This document shows positions 6,033 through 12,660 of a stretch of 12,660 bases of DNA, piece after piece. Position numbers and translations under genes: made by a program. Source of the stretch: Candidatus Bipolaricaulota bacterium (GTDB taxonomy: Bacteria > Bipolaricaulota > Bipolaricaulia > UBA7950 > UBA9294); assembly GCA_020350845.1 (NCBI GenBank), contig CP070725.1:1638448-1651107 (forward strand), written 5' to 3'. Within the stretch, counting starts at the first letter, position 1; every line of letters begins with the position of its first letter. The notes below the pieces were generated by a model that was not told where the DNA came from, ran no database searches, and worked only from the letters and a program-made list of their open reading frames with translations.

Positions 6033-6371
6033 ATGAACGGCATCGACACGGGCTTCGGGGTGTGGAACCCGATCGCTTGGACCCTCCTGTTCGCCGGCGC
6101 GCTGGTGATCGCCTGGGTCTTCCGGGTTCTCGGCCGGAGCGACTACAAGCGGGGGAGCGAACAGACCAAGGCGTTCCTCTCAGGAAACGAAGAGCCAGAG
6201 CCGGAGAAGCTGCACGTACGCGGCGACCACCTCTACTGGGGCTTGGTCGACGGTCTGGCTGGCTACTACCGACGGATTCGGGCCGTGCACACGGGCGTCT
6301 TGAGCGACTACGTTGCCTGGTTTGTCGGGGTGCTCGGCGTGGTCCTCATCATTCTTGCTCTGGTCAGGTGA
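6033..6371 (+). CDS. mbhI: MbhI-like small membrane subunit
   Basis: This 112-residue protein has one helix at about 12-32 and another at about 91-111, separated by a hydrophilic middle rich in charged residues (EEPEPEK, then GDHLYWGLVDGLAGYYRRIRAV). Its size, two-helix layout and place between the MrpD-like H and small subunit J match MbhI of Pyrococcus, which helps join the antiporter-like and hydrogenase halves. The homology call is made mostly from position and topology because the sequence itself is weakly conserved. It starts one base after the mbhH TAG, with GGGAGGA upstream. Its presence, with only one H-type gene, is an argument for Mbh rather than the Mbx/Mbs sulfur-reducing relatives, which carry two H-type genes. 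Confidence 0.78.
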   Translation: MNGIDTGFGVWNPIAWTLLFAGALVIAWVFRVLGRSDYKRGSEQTKAFLSGNEEPEPEKLHVRGDHLYWGLVDGLAGYYRRIRAVHTGVLSDYVAWFVGVLGVVLIILALVR

Positions 6372-6376
6372 GGTCC

Positions 6377-6808
6377 ATGGCACTACCTCGATCGTTCAAG
6401 CGGGCGTTGTGGGTGTTCCACGTGGCGACCGGATCCTGCAATGGATGTGACATCGAGATCGTCGCTGCGCTGACGCCTCGATACGACACGGAGCGCTTCG
6501 GGATCATGCTCACGGGGACGCCGCGCCACGCGGACGTGCTCCTCGTGACCGGCCCCGTGACGCGTCCCATGCTCCCGCGGCTGAAGAGGATCTACGAGCA
6601 GACACCGGATCCCAAGGCGGTCGTCGTCGTCGGCGGCTGCGGTGCGACGGGCGGCGTGTTCTACGAGTCCTACAACGTCGTCGGGCCGGTGGACGAAGTG
6701 GTTCCCGTCGCAGCCTACGTTCCCGGGGGCCCTCCCCGTCCTGAGGCGGTCATCGACGGAGTGGTCAAGGCCGTCGCGGCGCTCGAGACAGCGGGGGTGA
6801 GCAAATGA
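6377..6808 (+). CDS. mbhJ: Hydrogenase small subunit J (NuoB-like), with one cluster cysteine missing
   Basis: This 143-residue protein is of the NuoB/small-hydrogenase family. In Mbh and complex I it holds the proximal [4Fe-4S] cluster next to the catalytic centre. Cys21 and Cys24 (GSCNGCDIE) and Cys88 (GGCGATGG) are in place. The fourth ligand normally lies in a PGCPP motif, but here residues 116-120 read PGGPP, so Gly118 (codon GGC, 6728-6730) stands where Cys is expected, in an otherwise intact context YVPGGPPRPEAV. The start at 6377 follows GGTGAGG; the next gene overlaps as ATGA. Other features (LLVTGPVTRPM, FYESYNVVGPVDEVVPV) are normal. The call is firm. Whether the cluster is a 3Fe form, uses another ligand, or the base is a sequencing or assembly error cannot be told here. 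Confidence 0.93.
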   Translation: MALPRSFKRALWVFHVATGSCNGCDIEIVAALTPRYDTERFGIMLTGTPRHADVLLVTGPVTRPMLPRLKRIYEQTPDPKAVVVVGGCGATGGVFYESYNVVGPVDEVVPVAAYVPGGPPRPEAVIDGVVKAVAALETAGVSK

Positions 6809-7335
6809 AGCCGGATGAGCTGCTTGCGGTGCTGACCGGCCGCGTGGGAAGCGACGTGACGCATCTGCGGACCGTCGAACATCGTCACGGGGCGGGCGAC
6901 CATCCGATCTACGACCTGTGGGTCGAGGTTCCTCGCGAGCGCCTGCGGGACGCGATCGGCGCGCTTTGCGCGGCAGCGTCGCCGCAGATCACGACGATCT
7001 CCGGGGACGACGTCGGGGACAGGATCACGCTCAACTACCACCTCAACGTGGGGTGGGGCGAGCACTACAGTGCGGTCGCCCTGCTCCTGCGCACGTCCGT
7101 TCCCAAGAGTGCGCTTTCGATCGACACGATCAGCGATCTGATTCCGGGGGCGCTCACCGCGGAGCGAGAGAAGCGGGAGTTCTACGGGATGACGATCGAC
7201 GGGATTCCCGATGATCGCAACCTCTTCCTGCCCGAAGATTCGACGATTCATCCCTGGCGCAAGGACGAGGAGAGCCTGCGGAAGACGGAGGCCGAGGTGA
7301 AGCGCCTCGTCAAGTGGGAGACACGCGATGCATAA
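6805..7335 (+). CDS. mbhK: NuoC-like 30-kDa-type subunit K
   Basis: This 176-residue soluble protein resembles the complex I 30-kDa/NuoC family. The hallmark near the C-terminus is AEREKREFYGMTIDGIPDDRNLFLPED (residues 119-145), and an upstream beta-rich part contains RITLNYHLNVGWGEHYSAVALLL. It lacks cofactor motifs; in Mbh and complex I it packs on the catalytic L subunit and stabilises the peripheral arm. The start overlaps the mbhJ stop as ATGA, and its TAA (7333-7335) overlaps the first codons of mbhL by 8 nt. It is preceded by GGGGGTGAGC as ribosome site. Confidence 0.9.
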   Translation: MKPDELLAVLTGRVGSDVTHLRTVEHRHGAGDHPIYDLWVEVPRERLRDAIGALCAAASPQITTISGDDVGDRITLNYHLNVGWGEHYSAVALLLRTSVPKSALSIDTISDLIPGALTAEREKREFYGMTIDGIPDDRNLFLPEDSTIHPWRKDEESLRKTEAEVKRLVKWETRDA

Positions 7336-8590
7336 CGAGCGGATCAACATCGACCTCGAAGCGAACAAGTCGGCGGTAGCGTACTCCATTCCCATCGGCC
7401 CGACGCATCCTGCCCTCAAGGAGCCGATCAGGTTCTCCTTCGAGTTGGACGGGGAGCGGATCGTCGGCGTTGACATCAAGCCCGGTTTCGCTCATCGCGG
7501 GATCGAGTACATGGGGATGCGCCGGAACCTCATCCAGACGCTGTATCTCTCGGAGCGGATCTGCGGCATCTGTTCGATCTCCCACCCGCTTGCGTTCACC
7601 ATGGCGGTGGAACATGCGGCCGGGATCGAGGTTCCTCCGCGAGCCCAGGCGATCCGCACGATCATCGGTGAACTCGAGCGCATCCACTCCCACATCCTGT
7701 GGGCCGGGGTCGGCGCGCACGAGCTCGGCTTCGACACGCTCCTCCACCTGACGTGGAACGTTCGCGAGAAGGTGATGGACCTCCTCGAAAGCCTCACCGG
7801 GAACCGCGTCGACTACGCGATTCCGATCATCAGCGGGGTCCGTCGAGACATCCCGGAGGAGAAGGTCCATCTTGCCGCCGAAGCGCTGGACTACTACAAA
7901 CGGCTGCTGCAGGACCTGATCGACGCGTTCCTCCACGACAAGTCTGTGGAGATGCGCACGAAGAATGTCGGCGTCCTGACGTACGACGAGGCGATCGCGC
8001 TCTGCGCCATCGGCCCGACGGCCCGTGCGTCGGGGGTCAAGAAGGACGTTCGGCAGGACTGGCCGTACTATGGCTTCGCCGACATGGAGGTCCGCGCGAT
8101 CACGCCCGAGGACTTCGGCCGCGAGCCGGTGGGCGATGTCTACGACAACATCATCGTCCGCGTGCTCGAGGTCGCGCAGTCGATCGAGATCATCGAGCGC
8201 TGCCTGGAGACGATGCCCTCCGGAGAGCTGATGTCGATCCCCAAGATCCCTGCGCTGCTCGCCGCGCTGAAGAAGGCGGAGGGCGAGGGGATCGGTCGGC
8301 ACGAAGCTCCGCGCGGTGAGGTCTTCCACTACATCCGTCTCGAGGCGGACGTCGAGGAGCCCGTCGCGTGGAAGGTCCGCGCGCCGACGTACGGCAACCT
8401 CATGGCGTGGGTCCCGAAGTTCCTCGGCGACGAGATTGCGGACATCCCGATCATCGCCGCCTCGATCGACCCGTGCATGTGCTGCATGGACCGGATGCAC
8501 TTCGTGAGCCGCGACGGGGACCAATCCACCAGGCTCAAGGAGGAGCTGGTCCGGCTCTCCCGGGAGAAGACAAGGAGGATCTGCGGATGA
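7328..8590 (+). CDS. mbhL: [NiFe] hydrogenase large (catalytic) subunit L
   Basis: This 420-residue protein is the group 4 [NiFe] large subunit, which makes H2 from protons. The N-terminal NiFe motif ERICGICSISH gives Cys79 and Cys82. The C-terminal motif DPCMCC gives Cys383 and Cys386, so all four Ni ligands are present, with an extra Cys385 between the last pair. Other family blocks are IGPTHPALKEPIRF (23-36), GFAHRGIEYMG (53-63) and GELMSIPKIP. A 34-residue tail follows Cys386; in many hydrogenases a tail after this motif is cleaved during maturation, but in group 4 enzymes this varies. Four intact ligands argue for a true hydrogenase rather than a degenerate complex I subunit. It starts at the ATG at 7328 overlapping mbhK, and its TGA overlaps mbhM. 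Confidence 0.95.
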   Translation: MHNERINIDLEANKSAVAYSIPIGPTHPALKEPIRFSFELDGERIVGVDIKPGFAHRGIEYMGMRRNLIQTLYLSERICGICSISHPLAFTMAVEHAAGIEVPPRAQAIRTIIGELERIHSHILWAGVGAHELGFDTLLHLTWNVREKVMDLLESLTGNRVDYAIPIISGVRRDIPEEKVHLAAEALDYYKRLLQDLIDAFLHDKSVEMRTKNVGVLTYDEAIALCAIGPTARASGVKKDVRQDWPYYGFADMEVRAITPEDFGREPVGDVYDNIIVRVLEVAQSIEIIERCLETMPSGELMSIPKIPALLAALKKAEGEGIGRHEAPRGEVFHYIRLEADVEEPVAWKVRAPTYGNLMAWVPKFLGDEIADIPIIAASIDPCMCCMDRMHFVSRDGDQSTRLKEELVRLSREKTRRICG

Positions 8591-9585
8591 CCGTCTCAGT
8601 CGGAAATGCAGTCTGGCAGGGGCTCATCATCCTGCTCGGCGGAGGCCTGCTCGGTCTTGTCTACAAGGGCTTCGACCGCAAGCTCGCGGCGCAGATGCAG
8701 GGGCGTATCGGCCCTCCGCTGCGGCAGCCGTTCTTCGACGTCGTCAAGTTGATGGTCAAGGAGAACATCGTTCCCGATCATGCCGTCGGGTGGCTGTTCA
8801 ACCTCATGCCGGTGATCTCTCTCGCTGCGGTGGCGACGATCCTCTTCTACCTCCCCCTCGGGGGCTATGCGCCGCTCCTCGGGGGCTACGGGGATCTCGT
8901 CTTGATCCTCTACCTGCTCGCGGTCCCCGCACTGGCAATGATGGTCGGCGGATTCGCCGCATCGTCGCCGTACGCGTCGGTCGGAGCGCAGCGCGAGATG
9001 GTCATGCTCATGAGCTATGAGTTCCCGCTCGCGATCGCGCTCGTCGGACTGGCGTGGAGGCTTTCCACGATCCTTCCTGCCGGTTCGTCCGTCTTCTCAC
9101 TCGGGGTGCTCGCCGCGAACCCGTTGTGGGGGCTGGTCGGACCCCTCGGGATCGTCGGGCTCGCGCTGCTCATGCTCGCGCTGCTCGTGGTGACGCCGGC
9201 CGAGCTGTCGAAGATCCCGTTCGACATTCCGGAGGCGGAGACGGAGATCGCCGGGGGCATCCTCGCCGAGTACTCGGGGAGGAACCTCGCGCTGTTCTAC
9301 CTGTCGGACGCCGTGAAGACCGTCGTGATGGGCGCGCTCGTCGTGGCGCTGTTCATTCCCTACGGGTTGTCGGGGCTGGCGGGGCTCACCGGAGCGGCGG
9401 GCGCGGCGCTCGACGTGGTCTTCTTCCTCGTCAAGCTGTTCGTCGTCGTGTTCGTCTCCGTGATCGTCGTGCGCGTCGGCTTCGCTCGGCTCAAGGTCAA
9501 CCAGGTGGCACGTCTGTTCTGGCTCCCGGTGACCGCGTTCTCGTTCCTCGGGCTGCTGCTCCTGGCCGTCGATCGAGTGATCTAG
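8587..9585 (+). CDS. mbhM: NuoH-like membrane anchor subunit M
   Basis: This 332-residue protein has about eight membrane helices and the NuoH/complex I subunit 1 signatures AAQMQGRIGPPLRQPFFD (34-51) with KLMVKEN, SYEFPLAIAL (143-152) and the acidic loop IPFDIPEAETEIAGG (210-224). In complex I and Mbh this subunit anchors the peripheral arm and forms the first proton-coupling half-channel near the catalytic site. Its acidic loop residues (Glu216, Glu218, Glu220) are intact. The start overlaps the mbhL stop as ATGA, with CAAGGAGG upstream. Its TAG is followed after 9 bases by the GTG of mbhN. Confidence 0.94.
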   Translation: MTVSVGNAVWQGLIILLGGGLLGLVYKGFDRKLAAQMQGRIGPPLRQPFFDVVKLMVKENIVPDHAVGWLFNLMPVISLAAVATILFYLPLGGYAPLLGGYGDLVLILYLLAVPALAMMVGGFAASSPYASVGAQREMVMLMSYEFPLAIALVGLAWRLSTILPAGSSVFSLGVLAANPLWGLVGPLGIVGLALLMLALLVVTPAELSKIPFDIPEAETEIAGGILAEYSGRNLALFYLSDAVKTVVMGALVVALFIPYGLSGLAGLTGAAGAALDVVFFLVKLFVVVFVSVIVVRVGFARLKVNQVARLFWLPVTAFSFLGLLLLAVDRVI

Positions 9586-9590
9586 GAGGA
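9584..9590 (+). promoter_or_regulatory. Ribosome binding site deciding the GTG start of mbhN
   Basis: AGGAGGA overlaps the mbhM stop and lies four bases before GTG at 9595. An ATG at 9590-9592 is also near but opens only ATG-ACG-TGA and cannot be the start. Confidence 0.7.
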
Positions 9591-9594
9591 TGAC

Positions 9595-10029
9595 GTGATC
9601 TTCGCAACGCTGTTCAAGCAACTCGTTCGACGGCCGGCGACGAATCCGTTCCCGGTGAAGTACATGCCTCGCTCGGTGACTGGTCTGTTGGGGAAGGTCG
9701 CCGCGGGCAAGGCGTCGATCCATCCGCCGATCCCGGCGCCCGTGGATCTCCGTGGGAAGATCGCGTACGACGCCGAGAAGTGCATCGGCTGTCAGCTCTG
9801 CGTGCGCGTTTGCCCGGCGAAGGTGATCGAGTTCCTCCCCGAGGAGAAGAAGATCCGGATGTACGTTGCACGATGCACGTTCTGTGCGCAGTGCGTCGAC
9901 GCCTGCCCGGTGGACGCGCTCGCGACCACGCCGGACTTCCTTCTCGCGGACACAGACCGCTTCTCGGAGAACCTGATCGTGCAGGCCGCGCCCGGAGCGG
10001 CCGCGGCGGCTGCGCCGGAGGAGGAGTAG
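9595..10029 (+). CDS. mbhN: Polyferredoxin-like electron-entry subunit N (2x[4Fe-4S], NuoI-like)
   Basis: This 144-residue protein, with a GTG start, has two classical CxxCxxCxxxCP motifs: Cys63/66/69/73 (CIGCQLCVRVCP) and Cys94/97/100/104 (CTFCAQCVDACP). Each set supplies ligands for two [4Fe-4S] clusters in the NuoI pattern. The first ~50 residues resemble the anchoring segment of NuoI homologues (PATNPFPVKYMPRSVTGLLGKV). In Mbh this subunit takes electrons from reduced ferredoxin and passes them to the proximal cluster in J. The end is a low-complexity Ala-rich, acidic tail (residues 131-144). It is the last gene of the operon; the TAG ends 7 bp before the convergent tyrS stop. Confidence 0.93.
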   Translation: MIFATLFKQLVRRPATNPFPVKYMPRSVTGLLGKVAAGKASIHPPIPAPVDLRGKIAYDAEKCIGCQLCVRVCPAKVIEFLPEEKKIRMYVARCTFCAQCVDACPVDALATTPDFLLADTDRFSENLIVQAAPGAAAAAAPEEE

Positions 10030-10036
10030 CGGAGCG

Positions 10037-11239
10037 CTAGACGAGCTCCACGAACGAGCGCTTCCCGACCTGGACGAGGAGCGGTGGGTCGAACGGCACG
10101 TCGACGTCGGGGCTCGGGATGCGCTCGTCATTGATGCGCACACCGCCCTGCGCGAGCAGGCGCTTCGCCTCTCCTCGGCTGCTGACGAGCCCCGAGGCGT
10201 CGAGCAGATCGAGAATCCAGATCGTGCCGTCGTCCTTCACCAAGGCGCGATCGATCGTGCGCTGCTCCACCTCGGACGGCCGCTCGCGCCGTACGTGAAT
10301 CCGCTCGAACTCCGCCCGCGCGGCGTCCGCTTCCGCTTCGCCGTGGTACATGGAGACGATCTCCCACGCGAGGCGGTGCTTCTGATCGCGGGGCGGGAGT
10401 TCCCCCCACGCCTCTCGATCGGCATCGGTGAGCTGCTCGAAGTACGGCACGATGAGTTCGTCGGGGATCGCGAGCAGCTTCCCGTACATCTCTCCCGGAG
10501 CCTCACTGACGCCGACGTAGTTGCCCACGGTCTGGCTCATGCTTCGTACGCCGTCGGTGCCGATCAGCAGCGGGAGGGTCATCACGACCTGCGGCTCCTG
10601 GCCGTACTCGCGCTGGATGTCTCGCGCGATGAGCAGGTTGAACAGCTGATCGGAGCCCCCGAGCTCGACGTCCGCCTCGATGGCGACCGAATCGTAGGCC
10701 TGCACGAGCGGGTAGAGGAACTCGAGAACGCTGATCGGCTGCCCCGAGGCGTAGCGCTTGGCGAAGTCGTCGCGTTCGAGCATGCGTGCGACGGTGTACT
10801 TCGCCGCGAGATCGATCACCTCGTCGAGGCGAAGCGCACTCAACCATTCGGAGTTGCGGCGGATCTCGGTGCGCTCGGGATCGAGGATCTTGAACAGCTG
10901 GGGCTCGTAGGTCTCGAGGTTCCGGGTGATCTCCTCTTCGCTCATCAGCGGACGGGTCGAGGACTGCCCGCTCGGATCCCCGATGCGCCGCGTGAAGTCG
11001 CCGACGATGAGGACTCCCGTGTGCCCGAGGTCCTGGAACTGGCGCATCTTGCGCAGCGGCACGGAGTGCCCGAGCGTCACGTGAGGCGCCGACGGGTCGA
11101 TCCCGAGCTTCACTCGCAGGGGGCGACTCCCGGAGGCGCGTTCGAGCTTCGCCACGAGCTCCTCGCGAGGGATGAGGTCGGCGGTCCCCCGCTCGAGGCG
11201 CTCGACCACCTGACTCGCATCCCGCCCCGGCGTGTTCAC
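10037..11239 (-). CDS. tyrS: Tyrosyl-tRNA synthetase (TyrZ-like), degenerate KMSKS loop
   Basis: This 400-residue class I synthetase charges tRNA-Tyr with tyrosine. The HIGH equivalent is HVTLGH at residues 53-58 in a DPSAPHVTLGHSVPLRKM context. The tyrosine pocket is represented by YPLVQAYDSVAIEADVELGGSDQLFN (176-201), and an S4 RNA-binding domain fills residues ~341-400. The signature loop, normally KMSKS, reads SMSQT at 233-237 (DGVRSMSQTVGNYVGV), so both lysines are replaced. The GTG start at 11239 is chosen because GGAAGG lies 7 bases upstream, right after the gyrA stop; longer in-frame starts would reach into gyrA. It lies 16 bp downstream of gyrA and is probably co-transcribed with it. 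Confidence 0.92.
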   Translation of the reverse strand: MNTPGRDASQVVERLERGTADLIPREELVAKLERASGSRPLRVKLGIDPSAPHVTLGHSVPLRKMRQFQDLGHTGVLIVGDFTRRIGDPSGQSSTRPLMSEEEITRNLETYEPQLFKILDPERTEIRRNSEWLSALRLDEVIDLAAKYTVARMLERDDFAKRYASGQPISVLEFLYPLVQAYDSVAIEADVELGGSDQLFNLLIARDIQREYGQEPQVVMTLPLLIGTDGVRSMSQTVGNYVGVSEAPGEMYGKLLAIPDELIVPYFEQLTDADREAWGELPPRDQKHRLAWEIVSMYHGEAEADAARAEFERIHVRRERPSEVEQRTIDRALVKDDGTIWILDLLDASGLVSSRGEAKRLLAQGGVRINDERIPSPDVDVPFDPPLLVQVGKRSFVELV

Positions 11240-11246
11240 GATGCTT

Positions 11247-11252
11247 CCTTCC
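11247..11252 (-). promoter_or_regulatory. Ribosome binding site deciding the GTG start of tyrS
   Basis: GGAAGG on the minus strand sits 7 bases before the GTG at 11239 and directly after the gyrA stop codon (11256-11258). Confidence 0.6.
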
Positions 11253-11255
11253 GTG

Positions 11256-12660
11256 CTAACCACAGATGCGAACGACGGCGAAGATGTGATCGTCCTCATC
11301 GAGCTGCATCAGCCGCACGCCGCGCGCATACCGGCCGTAGGTGTTGATCTCCCCTGCCAGCAGTCGGATCACCTTCTGATCGGTGATGATGATGATCTCG
11401 TCCTGCTCGGAGACGATCCCCACGGAGACGAGAAGCCCGGAGTCGCGATCGAGCTTGATCCCGAGCACGCCCTTGCCAGCCCGCCCCTGAAGAGGGAAGT
11501 CCACGATCGACACGCGCTTCCCGTATCCCCCCTCGGTGACCATGAGGAGCTTCTTGTCGAGGGTGATATCACTCGGTACTGCGGCCATGCCCACGACCTC
11601 GTCGCCGTCATCGAGGCGGATCCCGATCACCCCGCGCGACGGGCGCCTGGTGAGGCGGATCTCGTCTTGCGCGAAGCGGATCGTCTTGCCGAATCTCGTG
11701 GCGAGGATCATCTCCCCGTCTCCTGCGACCGATGCGACGTCGATCAGGCGGTCGTCCTCGTCGGCATTGATCGCGTTGATCCCGTTCGCGTGGACGTTCG
11801 CGTAGTCGGCGAGGCGATTCATGTTCACGATCCCGTTGGCCGTTGCCATGACGCAGTGCAGGCCCTCGACATCGTCGAAGCTCGACACGGGAAGGATCGA
11901 ACGGACGAGCTCCTCCTGATCGATGGCGAGAATCGTGCGCACGTTCTTCCCGGTGGCGTCGCGTCGCAGCGACGGCAGCCGATAGCCCTGGGTGCGGAAG
12001 ACGCGGCGACGATCGGTGAACACGAGGAGGTGATCGCGTGCGTTCGCGAGCGCCGTGCAGCAGAGGTAGTCGTCCTCCTTCGTCCGCTGGCCGATGACGC
12101 CCTTGCCGCCCCGGCCCTGGCTGCGGAAGTCCGTCGCGCGCGGCGCGTTCACGTAGCCACGCTGGGTGATCGTGACCATCAGATCGTGATCCGGGATCAG
12201 CCCCTCGACATCGATCTCGCCGTCACTCTCGGCGAGCAGCGTCCGCCGCTCGTCGGCGTATCGCTCAGCCACCTCGCGCATCTCGCGAACGATCGTCTCG
12301 TCGAGGAGGTCGTGACTACCGAGGATCTTCTCGTACTCCGCGATCGCCTCCATCTTCTCCTGGTACTCGGTGTCGATCTTGTCGCCTTCGAGTGCAGTGA
12401 GCTGTGAGAGGCGCATCTTGAGGATCGCGTCGGTCTGCTCGTCCGAGAGGGCGAGCTCGCGCTGCAGCGCCTTCGCCGCCGCCTCGGTGTCCGCCGCCGC
12501 GCGGATGAGGGCGATCGTACGCTCGATGTCGGCAAGTGCCGCGCGGTACCCCTCGAGAATGTGTGCCCGCTTGCGGGCGACGGCGAGACGATGATCGGTC
12601 CGCCGTCGCACGACGTCTCTGCGGAAGTCGATGAACGAGTTGAGGATCTCCTTCAACGAG
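11256..12660 (-). CDS. gyrA: DNA gyrase subunit A, C-terminal part (5' end outside window)
   Basis: About 467 residues of GyrA are seen, entering from the right edge and ending with TAG at 11256-11258. The first ~120 visible residues are the coiled-coil/tower end of the breakage-reunion domain (FIDFRRDVVRRRT, ARKRAHILEGYRAALADIE, LSDEQTDAILKMRLSQLTALE). The rest, from about residue 150 of the visible part, is the six-bladed C-terminal DNA-wrapping domain. The GyrA box that separates gyrase from topo IV (canonical QRRGGKG) is present as QGRGGKG at 12099-12119, one change. A second copy-like QGRAGKG lies at 11469-11489. Gyrase introduces negative supercoils with GyrB. The active-site tyrosine lies upstream of the visible part. 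Confidence 0.93.
   Translation of the reverse strand, partial: SLKEILNSFIDFRRDVVRRRTDHRLAVARKRAHILEGYRAALADIERTIALIRAAADTEAAAKALQRELALSDEQTDAILKMRLSQLTALEGDKIDTEYQEKMEAIAEYEKILGSHDLLDETIVREMREVAERYADERRTLLAESDGEIDVEGLIPDHDLMVTITQRGYVNAPRATDFRSQGRGGKGVIGQRTKEDDYLCCTALANARDHLLVFTDRRRVFRTQGYRLPSLRRDATGKNVRTILAIDQEELVRSILPVSSFDDVEGLHCVMATANGIVNMNRLADYANVHANGINAINADEDDRLIDVASVAGDGEMILATRFGKTIRFAQDEIRLTRRPSRGVIGIRLDDGDEVVGMAAVPSDITLDKKLLMVTEGGYGKRVSIVDFPLQGRAGKGVLGIKLDRDSGLLVSVGIVSEQDEIIIITDQKVIRLLAGEINTYGRYARGVRLMQLDEDDHIFAVVRICG

Noticed and set aside
5150..6049. 299-codon open frame opposite mbhH
   Set aside because: Charged, low-complexity shadow of a membrane protein gene; no start context or domain.
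7310..8524. 404-codon open frame opposite mbhL
   Set aside because: Long antisense frames are expected in GC-rich genes; the translation is low-complexity Asp/Arg/Val-rich with no motif, while mbhL is unmistakable.
6377..10029. Respiratory complex I (nuo) genes
   Set aside because: MbhL keeps both CxxC NiFe motifs, which NuoD lacks, and no NuoE/F/G or NuoA/J genes are present.
2031..10029. Mbx/Mbs sulfane-sulfur reductase operon
   Set aside because: That type carries two H-type genes and no I-type gene as I know it; here there is one H, an I-like gene, and all four NiFe cysteines.
11232..12407. 391-codon plus-strand frame opposite gyrA
   Set aside because: Antisense shadow of a clearly coding gyrA sequence.

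Overview
The window comes from a GC-rich bacterium, probably anaerobic. The bacterial assignment rests on gyrA, a bacterial-type tyrosyl-tRNA synthetase, Shine-Dalgarno sites, a sigma70-like promoter and a bacterial alpha-2-macroglobulin gene. The phylum cannot be read from the sequence alone. A high-GC anaerobic or thermophilic lineage such as Bipolaricaulota would fit, but this is a weak guess.

Layout. Positions 2-1213 (+) hold the C-terminal 403 residues of a large alpha-2-macroglobulin-like protein. It converges on a small tandem ACT-domain protein (1336-1743, -). Three direct copies of a 49-bp hairpin-forming unit (1221-1367) lie between them, and the 3' end of the ACT gene is inside the last copy. 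A 287-bp divergent intergenic region (1744-2030) follows. It contains several short perfect dyads and a near-consensus sigma70 promoter (TTGACA, 17 bp, TACACT).

Positions 2031-10029 (+) are a complete 14-gene operon, in the same order as the archaeal membrane-bound hydrogenase operon mbhA-N of Pyrococcus (group 4d [NiFe] hydrogenase). The Mrp-antiporter-like module comes first (A-G: MrpE, MrpF, MrpG, an MrpA C-terminal/MbhD-like piece, MbhE, MrpB, MrpC). The MrpD-like proton channel H and the small membrane subunit I follow. The hydrogenase arm closes the operon: J small subunit, K 30-kDa-like, L large NiFe subunit, M NuoH-like anchor, N 2x[4Fe-4S] ferredoxin-like. Nine of the 13 gene junctions are ATGA start/stop overlaps. 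By family knowledge, electrons from reduced ferredoxin would pass N -> J -> L to make H2, and the membrane arm would build a proton/sodium gradient. L keeps all four NiFe cysteines. However, the fourth cysteine of the proximal cluster in J (the PGCPP motif) is glycine, and two of the usually conserved channel lysines in H appear to be replaced.

Positions 10037-12660 (-) hold tyrS and the 3' two-fifths or more of gyrA. The two form a probable transcriptional unit (gyrA then tyrS, 16-bp gap) that runs tail-to-tail into mbhN with only 7 bp between stops. The TyrRS has a badly degenerate KMSKS loop.
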